DNA of 64,000 nt from Salipiger mangrovisoli (GTDB lineage: Bacteria; Pseudomonadota; Alphaproteobacteria; Rhodobacterales; Rhodobacteraceae), in the NCBI RefSeq assembly GCF_015223355.1, contig NZ_JADFFK010000014.1, positions 1-64,000 on the forward strand. The letters run 5' to 3'. A program made the translations under genes and the position numbers. A model generated the notes under the pieces. That model saw only the letters and a program-made list of their open reading frames with translations, was not told the DNA's origin and did no database searches. Positions 8,902 through 18,000 of the stretch are shown piece by piece (within the stretch, counting starts at the first letter, position 1; the number at the start of each line of letters is the position of its first letter).

Positions 8902-9623
8902 GTGGGCGAGATGCTCGGCCTTCTCGACGAGCTGGGCGTGGCCTATAATACGATGCTGATGTTCGCGACCGGCAACGGCGCCTACTCCGTCGCATGGCCG
9001 GATGGTGGCAGCCACCCGTTCCGAGGCGAGAAGGGCGTGGGGGGCTACAAGGGTGCCTTCAAGGTTCCGGTCATGGTCAAGTGGCCCGGGGTCATCCCGG
9101 CAGGCATCACCACCGGCGAGTTCATGACCATGGAGGACTGGATCCCGATGATCATGACGCAGCTGGGTCAACCCGATCTGAAGGAGCAGCTGCTGACCAG
9201 CTAAACCGCCGGGGAAAGGAGCTTCGAGAAAATTCATCTCGACGGCTATGACCAGACCGCACTGATCAAGGGTGAAGGTCCGACCCAGCGGAAGGAATTC
9301 TTCCGCTTCACCGAAGCGACGCTGAACGGTGCCCGCTATGGGGGCTACAAGCTCCTGTTCAAAAAGCAGGACCGCTGGTTCAATGGCGTGCGCGAGGACT
9401 TTGTCCTTCCGCAGCTGATCAACCTCAAGCTCGATCCTTTCGAGCGCTTCACGGAATCCCGTGGCTAAAAGACATGGCTCGAGGATCGCTCCTGGATGTT
9501 TGCCCCCGCTGCGCAGATCGTGGGAGGCCTCGAGCAATCGCTGCAGGAATACCCGCTACGGATGGTGAGCTTCGACATCAACGTCGACAATATGCTCAAG
9601 GCTATTGCTCCCGCACCGCACTG
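8902..9623 (+). pseudogene. Arylsulfatase C-terminal remnant
   Basis: The 5' part encodes 'LMFATGNGAYSVAWPDGG' and 'FRGEKGVGGYKGAFKVPVMV' then '...AGITTGEFMTMEDWIPMIM', the C-terminal half of a type I sulfatase in which the metal/substrate-binding 'D/GNG' strand and the Lys of 'KVP' are typical. After a stop at about 9204 the homology resumes in another frame ('GYDQTALIKGEG', 'FFRFTEATLNGARYGGYKLLF'), meets a further stop near 9470, and ends with 'LKAIAPAPH'. The N-terminal half, including the formylglycine Cys motif, is missing. It is therefore a broken gene. Its first 145 bases are about 90% identical by eye to the inverted remnant at 28.1 kb. Confidence 0.85.
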
Positions 9624-9936
9624 ATCGTCGCATGTGCCAATGATGCCCTCGGTCAGCCTTGGCCGTGGGTATCTTGTTGTTCGGCTGGACGGAGCCTACT
9701 CGCGACCGAAGCAACCGTCGGCTCTGTCCGCACCACTGCCAGCCAATGCTCTCGGAGCGAAAGTCCGCCTTGCCGCATGGGCAACTCGAGGCCAAGGGCA
9801 GTTTAGGGCTGCCTTCAGCCATCCCTTCAATGTGGGAACCGCGCCTACCTCTGAGGTCACGAGCAACGACGACAAGCCGCGAAAGCGCCCTACCTTCTGT
9901 GCGCACGGTCACAGACCAGCATCAGGAGGAAGAACC
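9624..9936. other. Gap upstream of wrbA
   Basis: About 310 bases. I see no gene; the only clear element is a ribosome-binding site AGGAGGAAG at 9923-9934 belonging to the next gene. Confidence 0.5.
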
Positions 9937-10530
9937 ATGGCACAACCCAAGATCGCAGTGATCTTCTACTCGACCTACGGCACCAACCATCAAGTCGCTC
10001 TTACGGCCGCTGATGCCGCCAAGGACGCTGGAGCGGATGTTAAGCTTCTTCGTGTCGCTGAGACGGCGCCAGACTCTGTCGTGAACGGGCAGGAGGCGTG
10101 GAAAGAGCAAGCTCGGAAAATGGCGGACATTCCCGTCGTCACCCCTGACGACATGGTCTGGGCTGATGGCTACTTCATCAGTGCCCCGACGCGTTATGGC
10201 CAGTCTGCCTCTCAACTTCGCGCCTTCATCGATACGCTCGGTGGCGTCTGGTCCGAGGGAAAACTCGCAGGCAAGACGATCACAGCAACCACCAGCGCCC
10301 AGAACCCACATGGTGGTCAGGAGGCCACCACCTTGGGTCTCTACACTTCCGCGATGCACTGGGGCGCCATCATCGTGCCGCCGGGCTACACCAGCGATGC
10401 CATCTACGCATCGGGAGGAAATCCCTACGGCTACTCTGCGCAAGCCGGTCAGTTTGATGACGCCGGCAAGGCATCGGTCGCCCATCAGGCCCGGCGTTTG
10501 GTTGAAGTGACCTCAAAGCTCGTTGCTTGA
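9937..10530 (+). CDS. wrbA: WrbA-type NAD(P)H:quinone oxidoreductase (flavodoxin fold)
   Basis: A 197-residue flavoprotein. The FMN phosphate-binding loop is '[12 protein letters not shown]' (residues 9-20), and '[19 protein letters not shown]' and '[14 protein letters not shown]' are WrbA-specific loops around FMN. WrbA reduces quinones by two electrons, protecting against redox cycling. The start ATG has an AGGAGGAAG Shine-Dalgarno. It is monocistronic: a strong hairpin follows the stop codon. The long in-frame extension upstream lacks a plausible start. Confidence 0.95.
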   Translation: MAQPKIAVIFYSTYGTNHQVALTAADAAKDAGADVKLLRVAETAPDSVVNGQEAWKEQARKMADIPVVTPDDMVWADGYFISAPTRYGQSASQLRAFIDTLGGVWSEGKLAGKTITATTSAQNPHGGQEATTLGLYTSAMHWGAIIVPPGYTSDAIYASGGNPYGYSAQAGQFDDAGKASVAHQARRLVEVTSKLVA

Positions 10531-10537
10531 AGGACGA

Positions 10538-10574
10538 TCCCACACGCCGGCAGCGGAAGAACCGGCGTGTGGGA
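10538..10574 (+). terminator. Terminator hairpin after wrbA
   Basis: TCCCACACGCCGG (10538-10550) and CCGGCGTGTGGGA (10562-10574) form a perfect 13-bp stem with an 11-base loop, starting eight bases after the wrbA stop and followed by TTTC. Stem strength is high; the U-tract is short. Confidence 0.75.
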
Positions 10575-11043
10575 TTTCGGGCTATTCGGTCCTCGGCCTC
10601 AGTAAGACCAAGTCGGCGAGACCGCCGTTCTTGAAAGTTTCCCGAGCGACATCCTCCGATTACCGAAGTTTTTGCGGTCTTCGGCGTAGCAATCTAGGGC
10701 GGATGCGATCCTGTGCTCTCCGCCCAAGGGCGCTGCGACCTCATCGATCACAGCGGCCAACTGCCCCGGATAAAACGCGCGTTTCTAGTATCATGGACCT
10801 TCGGCACCAATTGCGGTGATCGCCTCTGGGGGGCGTATGCAACTCAATGGCGCGAGGGCGAGCCGATCTCGGGAAATTGCCGGGGCGCTGCTCATGTGCT
10901 CTGGCGCTCGGCCTGTGGCAGCCTCGAATCCGGCCGGGCCGCGTTCCGAGCTTTCGCTTCCGGACTGGTCAATCGACGTGACTGGCCTAGGTACAAGGAA
11001 AACTCGCGATGGAAAGTCGCGCCAGATCACAGGGGGGAGAGCG
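10575..11043. other. Gap between wrbA and the hypothetical hydrolase-like gene
   Basis: About 470 bases. Open frames run through but show no conserved-looking segment. A GGGGGGAGAG ribosome-binding site at its end belongs to the next gene. Confidence 0.4.
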
Positions 11044-11919
11044 TTGACACGCAGGTTGGTCAACCTCGGGAGCGGTTTCTGGAATATCCGCTGCACCATG
11101 AAAGTAGCCGGGCTCGTCAACATCGGGACGCAGGTCTCAATCGTTCGGCTGCGGAGCGGGCGTTTCGTATTCCTCGACAGCTACACGCTCAATGGCGAAA
11201 TCCGCGAGCTCGTCATGCGGCTCACTCAGGACGGCAGTCTGGTGGAGGCGGTTCTCAACCTTCATCCGTTCCACACGCTGCACTGCGCCGCCATGGTGCG
11301 GGATTTTCCGGCTGCGAAGTTCTATGGCTCCGAGCGACACCATCGTGTCTGTACCTCGGTGCCTTGGGAAACCGAGCGCGTGGAAAGCGTTGCGGTTGCA
11401 GAGAGGTATTCTCGAGACCTTCAATTTTCCCTGCCGGCGGGCATCCAGTATTTCTCTGAAAATGAGAAGGTACACGCGGGTTCGCTTCTGGCATTTCATC
11501 CGGCCAGTGGATCGCTCCACATTGACGACACTCTGAATGTTCTTCCTGTGCCAGCGGCTCTGCGCGGGTACGTGCCGCGGCTCGTCCTGCATCCCACGCT
11601 AGAGGCGGCGATGAATGCCGAGGACGGCGCGGGTGAGAAGTTCTGCCAATGGCTCGAGAATATCGGGTCGCGATGGAGCGGCACGAAGTCTGTGTGCGCG
11701 GCCCACAATGGTGTGGCGCGCTTTGCGGAGGGCGGTTTTGAGCAGGTTATGCGCGGCCTTGCAGCGCGGGCTCGGAAAAGACGGCTGCCTAGCTTGGGTC
11801 AAGGTCCGCGCTGCAGAGCTTGCCAAAGTCCCATGACGCGCAATTCCGTGGCGGACTCTGGGATGAGGAACGTGCCGTCGGCGTTCGCCTCGACTTTGCG
11901 CCCATTGCCGAGCACATAG
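11044..11919 (+). CDS. Hypothetical protein, possible divergent metallo-beta-lactamase-fold (DUF4336-like)
   Basis: About 291 residues from a TTG preceded by a strong GGGGGAGAG site; the frame is open further upstream, and an ATG at 11098 is an alternative. The recognisable part begins 'VNLGSGFWNIR', then 'IGTQVSIVRLRSGRFVFLDS' and 'NLHPFHTLHCAAM', an HxxHxxH arrangement where MBL proteins have HxHxDH, then 'FPAAKFYGSERHH' and 'GSLHIDDTLNV'. That order (entry strand, His cluster, later D) resembles MBL-fold hydrolases of the DUF4336 type but with altered ligands, so catalysis is doubtful. Its last 40 codons overlap the convergent gene at 11799-12017, hinting at a lost stop codon. Confidence 0.6.
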   Translation: MTRRLVNLGSGFWNIRCTMKVAGLVNIGTQVSIVRLRSGRFVFLDSYTLNGEIRELVMRLTQDGSLVEAVLNLHPFHTLHCAAMVRDFPAAKFYGSERHHRVCTSVPWETERVESVAVAERYSRDLQFSLPAGIQYFSENEKVHAGSLLAFHPASGSLHIDDTLNVLPVPAALRGYVPRLVLHPTLEAAMNAEDGAGEKFCQWLENIGSRWSGTKSVCAAHNGVARFAEGGFEQVMRGLAARARKRRLPSLGQGPRCRACQSPMTRNSVADSGMRNVPSAFASTLRPLPST

Positions 11920-12017
11920 CGTTGGCGGGTTCCGTCAGATTGCCTGAACACGGTGACGGCGCGGCCGATCACGTCTTCGCACTCCATGATCTGAATGTTG
12001 GTCCATTCGGCTGACAT
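11799..12017 (-). CDS. Hypothetical 72-residue protein
   Basis: Starts with 'MSAEWTNIQIMECEDVIGRA' and contains 'GTRQRYVLGNGRKVEANADG', a compact beta-rich pattern with balanced composition that looks like a genuine small soluble protein. An AGGAAGACATGT context, including GGAGGAAG, supports the ATG at 12017. Longer in-frame upstream extension is unlikely. It overlaps the 3' end of the plus-strand gene by about 120 bases, so one of the two ends is probably misplaced or decayed. No family recognised. Confidence 0.55.
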   Translation of the reverse strand: MSAEWTNIQIMECEDVIGRAVTVFRQSDGTRQRYVLGNGRKVEANADGTFLIPESATELRVMGLWQALQRGP

Positions 12018-12314
12018 GTCTTCCTCCAGCGCAGTGATGTCGCCGCTCGATGTCCAGCCTGTTGCAGTGCTCTGTTTTCTCTCAACGTCGGCGATAGGGC
12101 CCGGTCTCGGCAAGGGGAGATTTCAACTTCAGGCAGATTGCGCTGGCTTTCGCTCTAGTTTTGCAAGGTGTGATCATTGCCGGGTGTGTAGGAAAACCGC
12201 ACTCCGCTGCTGCAATTCGGAGGGGTGTGGCGCTTGGCACGTGATTGTCACGGTCAAGCGGTCGCGCCGGCGGAGCAACCACCCGGCGTGCCCCTGTGGT
12301 TTCAGAGTGCGTAA
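12018..12314. other. Gap with no recognisable gene
   Basis: About 300 bases between the 72-residue hypothetical and the GntR remnant. I see nothing clear. Confidence 0.4.
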
Positions 12315-12463
12315 GGCTTCTCGGACGATCACCTATGGTTAGCCCAAATTTCGGCGGCGATATGGTCCTGTCGGATGCGCGTGTCGGGCGGGCTCGCACC
12401 CGAGGTGATCCGGTCCGAGAGCACCCGCGCGATGCAGGCGGAGTGAGTTTCTGTGCGGGACAT
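12315..12463 (-). pseudogene. Remnant of a GntR (bioR-like) gene 5' end
   Basis: From ATG 12463 the minus strand reads 'MSRTETHSACIARVLSDRI', closely parallel to the bioR start 'MTRKETQSARIARVLADRI'. DNA similarity to 8140-8292 is obvious by eye, including GGCGGCGATATGGTCCTG versus GACGGCGATATGGTCCTG. The frame is lost after about 27 codons, and no effector domain follows. It is a relic of a second GntR regulator or a partial duplication of bioR. Confidence 0.75.
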
Positions 12464-12594
12464 GCCAGATCAACGGCCCGGCGGTTGCTGGCGTGCCGCA
12501 CGGAATGCCGACCCTTCGATTTTGGCGGGCTGGTAGTGCTTCGTCTGGCCCGGCTGCGGAGCATCGTCCAAGACAGTTGTTCTGTCTCTGCCGG

Positions 12595-12626
12595 AATAAA
12601 GGACGCGCGCCGACCGGCGCGCGTCC
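12595..12626 (-). terminator. Intrinsic terminator of the ior operon
   Basis: GGACGCGCGCCG and CGGCGCGCGTCC form a 12-bp GC stem with a 2-base gap, and on the minus strand it is followed by TTTATT. It lies 24 bases after the cytochrome gene stop, the end of the iorA-iorB-cyt c operon. Confidence 0.9.
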
Positions 12627-12649
12627 CGATCAGAAGCGTGAAAGGGGGC

Positions 12650-13267
12650 TCACCCCTCGGGGCAGGCCGAGCCGGTCTCGATCCACGCTTTTGTCAGCTG
12701 TCCGAAGATTTCCTGCGTGCCGGGGGCGGGCTCGCGGCCCTTGCCCGGCTCCCAGCCCCAGCCCACCAGCCCGTCCGTCGCATTGTGCTCGTGCAGCGCG
12801 TCCATGTCCTTGCCGCCATTGCGCGCGGGGTCCTTGAGCTGAGCGCAGATCTCGGACGCGCTCTTGCCCACCCAGCCCATCTCGATCGGGGCAAGCTGCC
12901 AGGGCGAGTGTCCGGGGATCGACCCCTCGCCGGTGCTGAAGGCGAAGTTCTCTTCGCCGTGGCAGGTGTTGCAGCGCATCCCCGGGGCGCCGAAATCGGC
13001 GTCGCCGCGCACCACCGGCGGCACGTGCGGATGCATGTCCATGCCCTGTCGGGGCGTGTCCCCCACCGGATGGCAGTTCAGGCAGCGGGGGTGTTCGATG
13101 ACCGCCATCATCTCGGAGAACAGCGCCACCGAGCGTTCGGTCTGGTCCTCGATCCCGTCGAATTCGTCGACGGTCCGCAGCCCATTGACGGTCTCGGCGA
13201 GGGTCGGCAGGGCGAAGAAGGCGGGCGCGGCGCAGAGCAGCGCCGCCGTCAGGATCGTCTTGCGCAT
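12650..13267 (-). CDS. Diheme-type cytochrome c partner of the molybdenum hydroxylase
   Basis: A 205-residue periplasmic protein with a Sec signal peptide (residues 1-24, cleavage near 'TLAET') and two heme c motifs, CLNCH (62-66) and CNTCH (99-103), with likely Met axial ligands in 'GMDMHPH' and beyond. It begins 3 bases after the iorB stop, so it is the last gene of the operon. It is the expected electron acceptor for a periplasmic Ior-type molybdenum hydroxylase, passing electrons to the respiratory chain. Many annotations call this an 'isoquinoline 1-oxidoreductase subunit'. Confidence 0.88.
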   Translation of the reverse strand: MRKTILTAALLCAAPAFFALPTLAETVNGLRTVDEFDGIEDQTERSVALFSEMMAVIEHPRCLNCHPVGDTPRQGMDMHPHVPPVVRGDADFGAPGMRCNTCHGEENFAFSTGEGSIPGHSPWQLAPIEMGWVGKSASEICAQLKDPARNGGKDMDALHEHNATDGLVGWGWEPGKGREPAPGTQEIFGQLTKAWIETGSACPEG

Positions 13268-13270
13268 GGC

Positions 13271-15445
13271 TCAGGCCTCCATGGTCTTGAGGAAGGGCAG
13301 TTCGGTGACCGATTTGCCGGTCAGCGCCCGCCAGGCATTGGAGACGGCGGGACCGATGGGAGGCACTCCGGGCTCGCCGACACCCGTGGGATCAGCATCA
13401 GAGGCGATGATCTCGACCGTCACCTCGGGCATCTCGTGGATGCGCAGCATGCGGTAGTTGTCGAAGTTCGACTGCAGTACCGCACCGCCGTCCGCCAGCG
13501 TGATCTCGTCGAAGAGCACGCTGCCGAGGCCATAGCCGATGCCGCCCTCCATCTGCGCGCGGATCACGTTGGGGTTCACCGCGACACCGCAATCCACCGC
13601 GCACCAGACCCGGTGAACCCTCGGGTATCCACCCGCGTCCGAGACCTCGGCGATCTGCGCCACGTAGGTCTCGAAGCTTTCGTGCACAGCAACGCCATAG
13701 GCCTTGTCGCCCTTGACCTTGGTGCCGTCCCAGCCGGCCATCTCGGCGACCTTCTCGAGCACGCCGCGGTCGCGCGCCGCATCCTCGCGGATGAGATCGA
13801 GCCGCCCCTGCACCGGATCCTTGCCCTGCGCCTCGAGCACCATGTCGAGGAACACCTCGGTCGCATAGCCGGTGTGGGTGTGGCCCACCGAACGCCACCA
13901 GAGCACCGAAACGGGGCTTTCCTGCTGCGCCCAGCCGACGCGAACATTGCCGAGGTCATAGGGCATCTTGGTCGAGCCCTCGTAGGAGGTCGGGTCCATC
14001 CCATCCTGCATCATCTGCGCCATCGGCCCGCCGGCCATGATCGACTGGTTGACCACCACGTCTTCCCAGCCGGTCAGCTTGCCGTCGCCGTCGAGACCGG
14101 CGCGCATCTTATGGACGGTGAGCGGGCGGTAGTAGCCGCCGTGCAGATCGTCCTCGCGGGTCCAGACCAGCTTGAAGCTGCCCGGCCCCCCGGCGGCCTT
14201 GGCCACCTCGGCCAGTTCGCCCGCAAAATGCGCGGTGTCCTGCGCGCGACGGCCGAAGCTGCCGCCCGCCAGCATCACGTTGAGCTGCGCGCTCTCGGGC
14301 GAGAGGCCAAGCGTCTGCACGATGGTCGGCTTGTCGAGCGCGGGGAACTGCGAGCCCATCCAGACCTCGGCACCTTCCTCGCGGACCTCGATGACCCCAT
14401 CGAGCGGCTCCATCGGCGCGTGGGCGAGATAGGGAAAGCGGAATTCGGCCTCGATGACCTGCGCCGCCCCATCGATGCCCGCCGCCCCGTCGCCGAGCAT
14501 CTCGGCGTCCTTGCCGCCCTCGGATGCGGCCTTCGAGAAGGCCTCGAAGATCGCGGCGGAACTGCGCGTCTCGGCAGCGCTGTCGTCCCACTCGACGCTC
14601 AGCGCCTCGCGGCCCCTCAGCGCGGCATGTGTCGAGGTGGCATAGACCGCGACCCCCTGCGGGATCTGCCGGACCGCCTGCACGCCGGGCACCTCGAGCG
14701 CTGCGCTGTCGTCGTAGGACGCGACGGTCGCTCCGAACTTCGGCGGGTGCGCCACGACCACGGTCACCATGCCCTCGCGGTAGACATCCATCGTGAAGAT
14801 CGCCGTTCCCGTGGACTTCGCCCTGGTGTCGAGCTTGGGCAAGTCGGTGCCGATCAGGACAAACTGGTCGGCCGATTTCACCGGCGGATCCTCCGGTGGG
14901 GTCAGCCCTGCTGCCTTCTCGGCCAGCGCGCCGAAGCCCGAGCTCTTGCCCGAGCCGTGGCTTATCTGCCCCTTGGAAATGGTGATTTCACTTTCGGGCA
15001 CGCCCCAGTCCTCGGCGGCGGCGGCGACCAGCATGGCGCGGGCGGCGGCGCCGGCCTTGCGCATCTGCATGTAGGAATTGGCCATGGCGGTCGACCCGCC
15101 GGTGCCCTGCATGCCGAAGGCGAGGTTCTTGTAGAGCTCGTCGTTGGCCGGGGCGTTCTCGGCGCGCATCTGGCTCCAGTCGGCGTCCATCTCCTCGGCG
15201 ACGAGCGTGGCAAGGCCGGTGAACGGGCCCTGACCGAACTCGATGTGCTTGATGATCACCGTCACGGTGTCGTCGGGGGCCACGCGGACGAAGGCATTGG
15301 GGGCGAAGCTCGCCTCGTCGGTCGCCCCGGACTGGAAGGCTGCGGCGGCCCCGGACTGGGCACGGGCCGCGAGGGGCAGGGTCATGCTGATCACCAGACC
15401 CGCGGAGGAGGCCAGGAAATTGCGGCGGGAAAGCACCTGTGTCAT
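13271..15445 (-). CDS. iorB: Molybdopterin-binding large subunit of an Ior/aldehyde-type hydroxylase
   Basis: A 724-residue subunit of the xanthine-oxidase superfamily, one-piece IorB type. The N-terminus is a twin-arginine signal, '[16 protein letters not shown]', so the enzyme acts in the periplasm. Conserved segments include '[20 protein letters not shown]', 'GGSFGRRAQ', '[13 protein letters not shown]', and '[15 protein letters not shown]' near the C-terminus with the catalytic Glu in the GEPGVPP motif. The operon order iorA-iorB-cytochrome c with gaps of 4 and 3 bases fits a three-component enzyme. Substrate could be isoquinoline-like heterocycles or aldehydes; sequence does not decide. 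Confidence 0.9.
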   Translation of the reverse strand: MTQVLSRRNFLASSAGLVISMTLPLAARAQSGAAAAFQSGATDEASFAPNAFVRVAPDDTVTVIIKHIEFGQGPFTGLATLVAEEMDADWSQMRAENAPANDELYKNLAFGMQGTGGSTAMANSYMQMRKAGAAARAMLVAAAAEDWGVPESEITISKGQISHGSGKSSGFGALAEKAAGLTPPEDPPVKSADQFVLIGTDLPKLDTRAKSTGTAIFTMDVYREGMVTVVVAHPPKFGATVASYDDSAALEVPGVQAVRQIPQGVAVYATSTHAALRGREALSVEWDDSAAETRSSAAIFEAFSKAASEGGKDAEMLGDGAAGIDGAAQVIEAEFRFPYLAHAPMEPLDGVIEVREEGAEVWMGSQFPALDKPTIVQTLGLSPESAQLNVMLAGGSFGRRAQDTAHFAGELAEVAKAAGGPGSFKLVWTREDDLHGGYYRPLTVHKMRAGLDGDGKLTGWEDVVVNQSIMAGGPMAQMMQDGMDPTSYEGSTKMPYDLGNVRVGWAQQESPVSVLWWRSVGHTHTGYATEVFLDMVLEAQGKDPVQGRLDLIREDAARDRGVLEKVAEMAGWDGTKVKGDKAYGVAVHESFETYVAQIAEVSDAGGYPRVHRVWCAVDCGVAVNPNVIRAQMEGGIGYGLGSVLFDEITLADGGAVLQSNFDNYRMLRIHEMPEVTVEIIASDADPTGVGEPGVPPIGPAVSNAWRALTGKSVTELPFLKTMEA

Positions 15446-15449
15446 CGCA

Positions 15450-15908
15450 TCAGCCCTCCAGCTTGTCTGCGGCGTCGTGGATCGCCTTGCGGATCCGGAC
15501 GTAGGTGGCGCAGCGGCAGATGTTGCCGGCCATGGCGTTGTCGATGTCCTCGTCGCTGGGCTTGGGGATTTCCATCAGCAAAGCGGTGGCGCTCATCACC
15601 TGTCCCGACTGGCACCAGCCGCACTGCGGCACGTCGAGCCCTTCCCAGGCAGCCTGAACCGCCTCGGCCTCGGGGCCGTCGATGCCCTCGATCGTGGTGA
15701 CGGAACTGCCGTCGACCATCGAGACCGGGGTGACGCAGGATCGCCGGGTCATGCCGTTCAGCATGACCGTGCAGGCGCCGCATTGCGCGATGCCGCAGCC
15801 GAACTTGGTGCCCGTCATCTGCAGCTCGTCGCGCAGCACCCAGAGGAGCGGCGTCTCCTCGGGCACGTCTACGGACACGTCTTTTCCGTTGAGTTCGAAC
15901 GAAACCAT
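15450..15908 (-). CDS. iorA: [2Fe-2S]-binding small subunit of the molybdenum hydroxylase
   Basis: A 152-residue two-cluster ferredoxin-like subunit. Plant-type cluster cysteines are C38, C43, C46 ('[11 protein letters not shown]') and C58; the second all-alpha cluster uses C96, C99 ('PQCGWC') and C131, C133 ('NICRC'). This is the full ligand set of IorA/CoxS/QorS proteins. It carries no export signal and is presumably exported with IorB by the Tat hitchhiker route. It is the first gene of the operon. The start is ATG 15908; the in-frame upstream stretch is not coding-like. Confidence 0.95.
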   Translation of the reverse strand: MVSFELNGKDVSVDVPEETPLLWVLRDELQMTGTKFGCGIAQCGACTVMLNGMTRRSCVTPVSMVDGSSVTTIEGIDGPEAEAVQAAWEGLDVPQCGWCQSGQVMSATALLMEIPKPSDEDIDNAMAGNICRCATYVRIRKAIHDAADKLEG

Positions 15909-16874
15909 GGCTTCCCTCCCTGGCTGCGCATGCGTAGCTTGGCGCTTGGTTTGTGCAACCGAGGTAGCGCTCTCGGCCGCAAAGTCCACGCCGGAACGTT
16001 GGCATTTTAACGTTGCATGTTTCCCGGGGCAGGGGTTCACTTGAACGCCACCGCCGAGAGTCCTGTGCCCGCGGTGTCCAAGGCGCCGCCGACCAGTTCG
16101 CCGAGATCCACCGCGCGCCGCATTGTCATGGAGCGCTGCGCCGCGAGCGCCATGGGCTATGTGCCATCTTTCAATGACATCTCGGGCTAGTCCCGCTGTT
16201 GTGCCCAATAATTGTCCAGAGAGCCAGGTCTTGAAACCGCGCGGAAAGCCATCCCGGTAACGCATTGGCGCCTATGCGATTATGGAGCAAGAAAGGGGCG
16301 CAGCAGGAATTAATTTGCGAAAATGCGTATCTTTCTGAAACGCAAGAGAAAGGGGTGATCATTCAAAACGAACTCTATCCGCATAGTCGGTGCGCGCGCT
16401 CCCATTGCCATCGCTGTGGTGGGACCAATGGGCGGCATCGTCTGCGAGCGGCGCCGGGCATCGATTGGTTGCGTCCTTCGACGTGAGAGCAGTTCGTTTG
16501 TCTGGTTGGTCGCTGGCTGCGCCTTCTGTTCTCATAAATCGCAGAAGATGTCCGACCTTAGCTGGCGGGCAAGCAAATGGAGCACTTGCCCGTCGCCTCG
16601 AGCATCCACAAACACTGGGCAATATCGAATGTCGGCGGCAGACCCAGAAAATCCGCATCCCGCTGGAAAACAACCATCCCCCGCGCACTCTAGGCAGCTG
16701 TCAACGCCTTGGCCGATCAATGTAGACATTGCCGGGTCGATGACAGTTTCAGCAATGGCACCCCGGCCGATGGCGTCTTAGGTCGTCCCGAAGCCATCTT
16801 CGCCCTGAACTCTGCGCCGTGGTTTTTTCGCTGACCAGCAACGTTGTCCGCTCTCGTCATCTTTTGCGGCAAGC
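15909..16874. other. About 960-base gap with no convincing gene
   Basis: Upstream of iorA and beyond the end of the glycosyltransferase gene. A short plus-strand frame ending at about 16188 ('[20 protein letters not shown]') could be a relic of a C-terminus. Base composition drops to AT-richer values near 16270-16390. I recognise no gene, repeat or IS here. Confidence 0.45.
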
Positions 16875-17951
16875 CTAGGCGGATGCCCGGTTTAACGAAG
16901 GTATCTCAATTTTAGCATGCCGAGCATTGTTCGAGTGTTTGTCCCGTAGGGTCAAACGGCTCCAACCATCGCGCGTTGCGGTTTCTGAAAGGGTGGCGAG
17001 AGCGTCGCGCTCGGCAGAGGTTTGGCCGCTGCTCGTCGTGACGAGCAGCGCTTCTGCAAGTTCGTCCACGGCGCCCGGCCGAACCAACGTGACCCCGGGG
17101 CCAGCGTGGTCGCGCAATCCATCGACGCTCGTGGCGACCAGAGGGCGTCCTGCAACACGCGCTTCGAGCGCGGCGATGCCATAGGCTTCCCAGCGGGACG
17201 GCATCGCCACAATGTCGACCTCGGACATGGCGCGTGACGGATCCGCGACATGGCCATGGAATTGGATACGCGCGTCTCCGGCCGCCAGAGATTTCAACAT
17301 GGCAAGATCGGCGCCCGCGCCATGGAGGCGCAGGACCCTGTCATTCCCAGGGATTCTGCGAAACGCCAAGATCAGCGTGTCGAAGCCCTTCTGGCGGTCG
17401 AGGCGTCCGAATGCACCGATCACTCGCGGCTGCGCGCGGGGTGCGGGCAGAGAGGCAAAGTCCGAGAGATCGACAGCGGGGCGTATGATCTCGAGCCGGT
17501 CCCATGGCACGAGGGCACGTGTGCGAAGCCATTCGCCCTGCGCGGCACTGACCGCCACCACTGTATCGAAAAGAGCGTAGGCGCTTCGCAGAAGCGTGAA
17601 GAACCGCGTCCGGCTGGGCACATTCAACGCGGTGAAGCCAGCGGTGTAGCTGTGTTCGACATGGATCAGTCGCGCCGCGGTGTTGCGGGCGCGCAGCGCA
17701 ATGAGGCTGGGCAAAGCTCGCCAGTTGACCGAAAGGTGCGAGACGATGACCTCGCAATCCAGCGACAGCCGACCGACCTCGCCGCGGCTGACCGGGCGCA
17801 GGATATGTTCCGCCGCTTTGGCGAGCGTAGCGTCGGCTCGAAGGAAATCGAGATACCGCATGACGCCGCCGGGCGTGGTGTCGTCCACAAGGTGTACCAC
17901 GCGCGTCAGATCTCTGGATGCGCACAGGGCAGGGTCTTTGAGAAAGGTCAT
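16875..17951 (-). CDS. GT4-type glycosyltransferase (exopolysaccharide)
   Basis: A 358-residue GT-B enzyme. The N-terminus has 'VVHLVDDTTPGGVMRYLDFL', the acceptor-side start of GT4 proteins. The C-terminal half has 'VIGAFGRLDRQKGFDTLILA', 'GHVADPSRAMSEVDIVAMPS' and 'WEAYGIAALEARVAGRPLVA', which contains the EX7E-type nucleotide-sugar site. It transfers a sugar to the growing lipid-linked repeat unit on the cytoplasmic side. It is last in the minus-strand operon flippase-GT2-GT2-GT4. Confidence 0.88.
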   Translation of the reverse strand: MTFLKDPALCASRDLTRVVHLVDDTTPGGVMRYLDFLRADATLAKAAEHILRPVSRGEVGRLSLDCEVIVSHLSVNWRALPSLIALRARNTAARLIHVEHSYTAGFTALNVPSRTRFFTLLRSAYALFDTVVAVSAAQGEWLRTRALVPWDRLEIIRPAVDLSDFASLPAPRAQPRVIGAFGRLDRQKGFDTLILAFRRIPGNDRVLRLHGAGADLAMLKSLAAGDARIQFHGHVADPSRAMSEVDIVAMPSRWEAYGIAALEARVAGRPLVATSVDGLRDHAGPGVTLVRPGAVDELAEALLVTTSSGQTSAERDALATLSETATRDGWSRLTLRDKHSNNARHAKIEIPSLNRASA

Positions 17952-18000
17952 TGTTCTGGCTCCTTAGAATGTTTCGCGGTGGTGCCGACTGCCGAAGGTG

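Noticed and set aside
12245-15700. A very long open frame (over 1100 codons) on the plus strand through the ior operon
   Set aside because: It is the antisense shadow of iorB and iorA, rich in His/Arg/Gly as expected for a GC-rich complementary frame, with no family-like segment.
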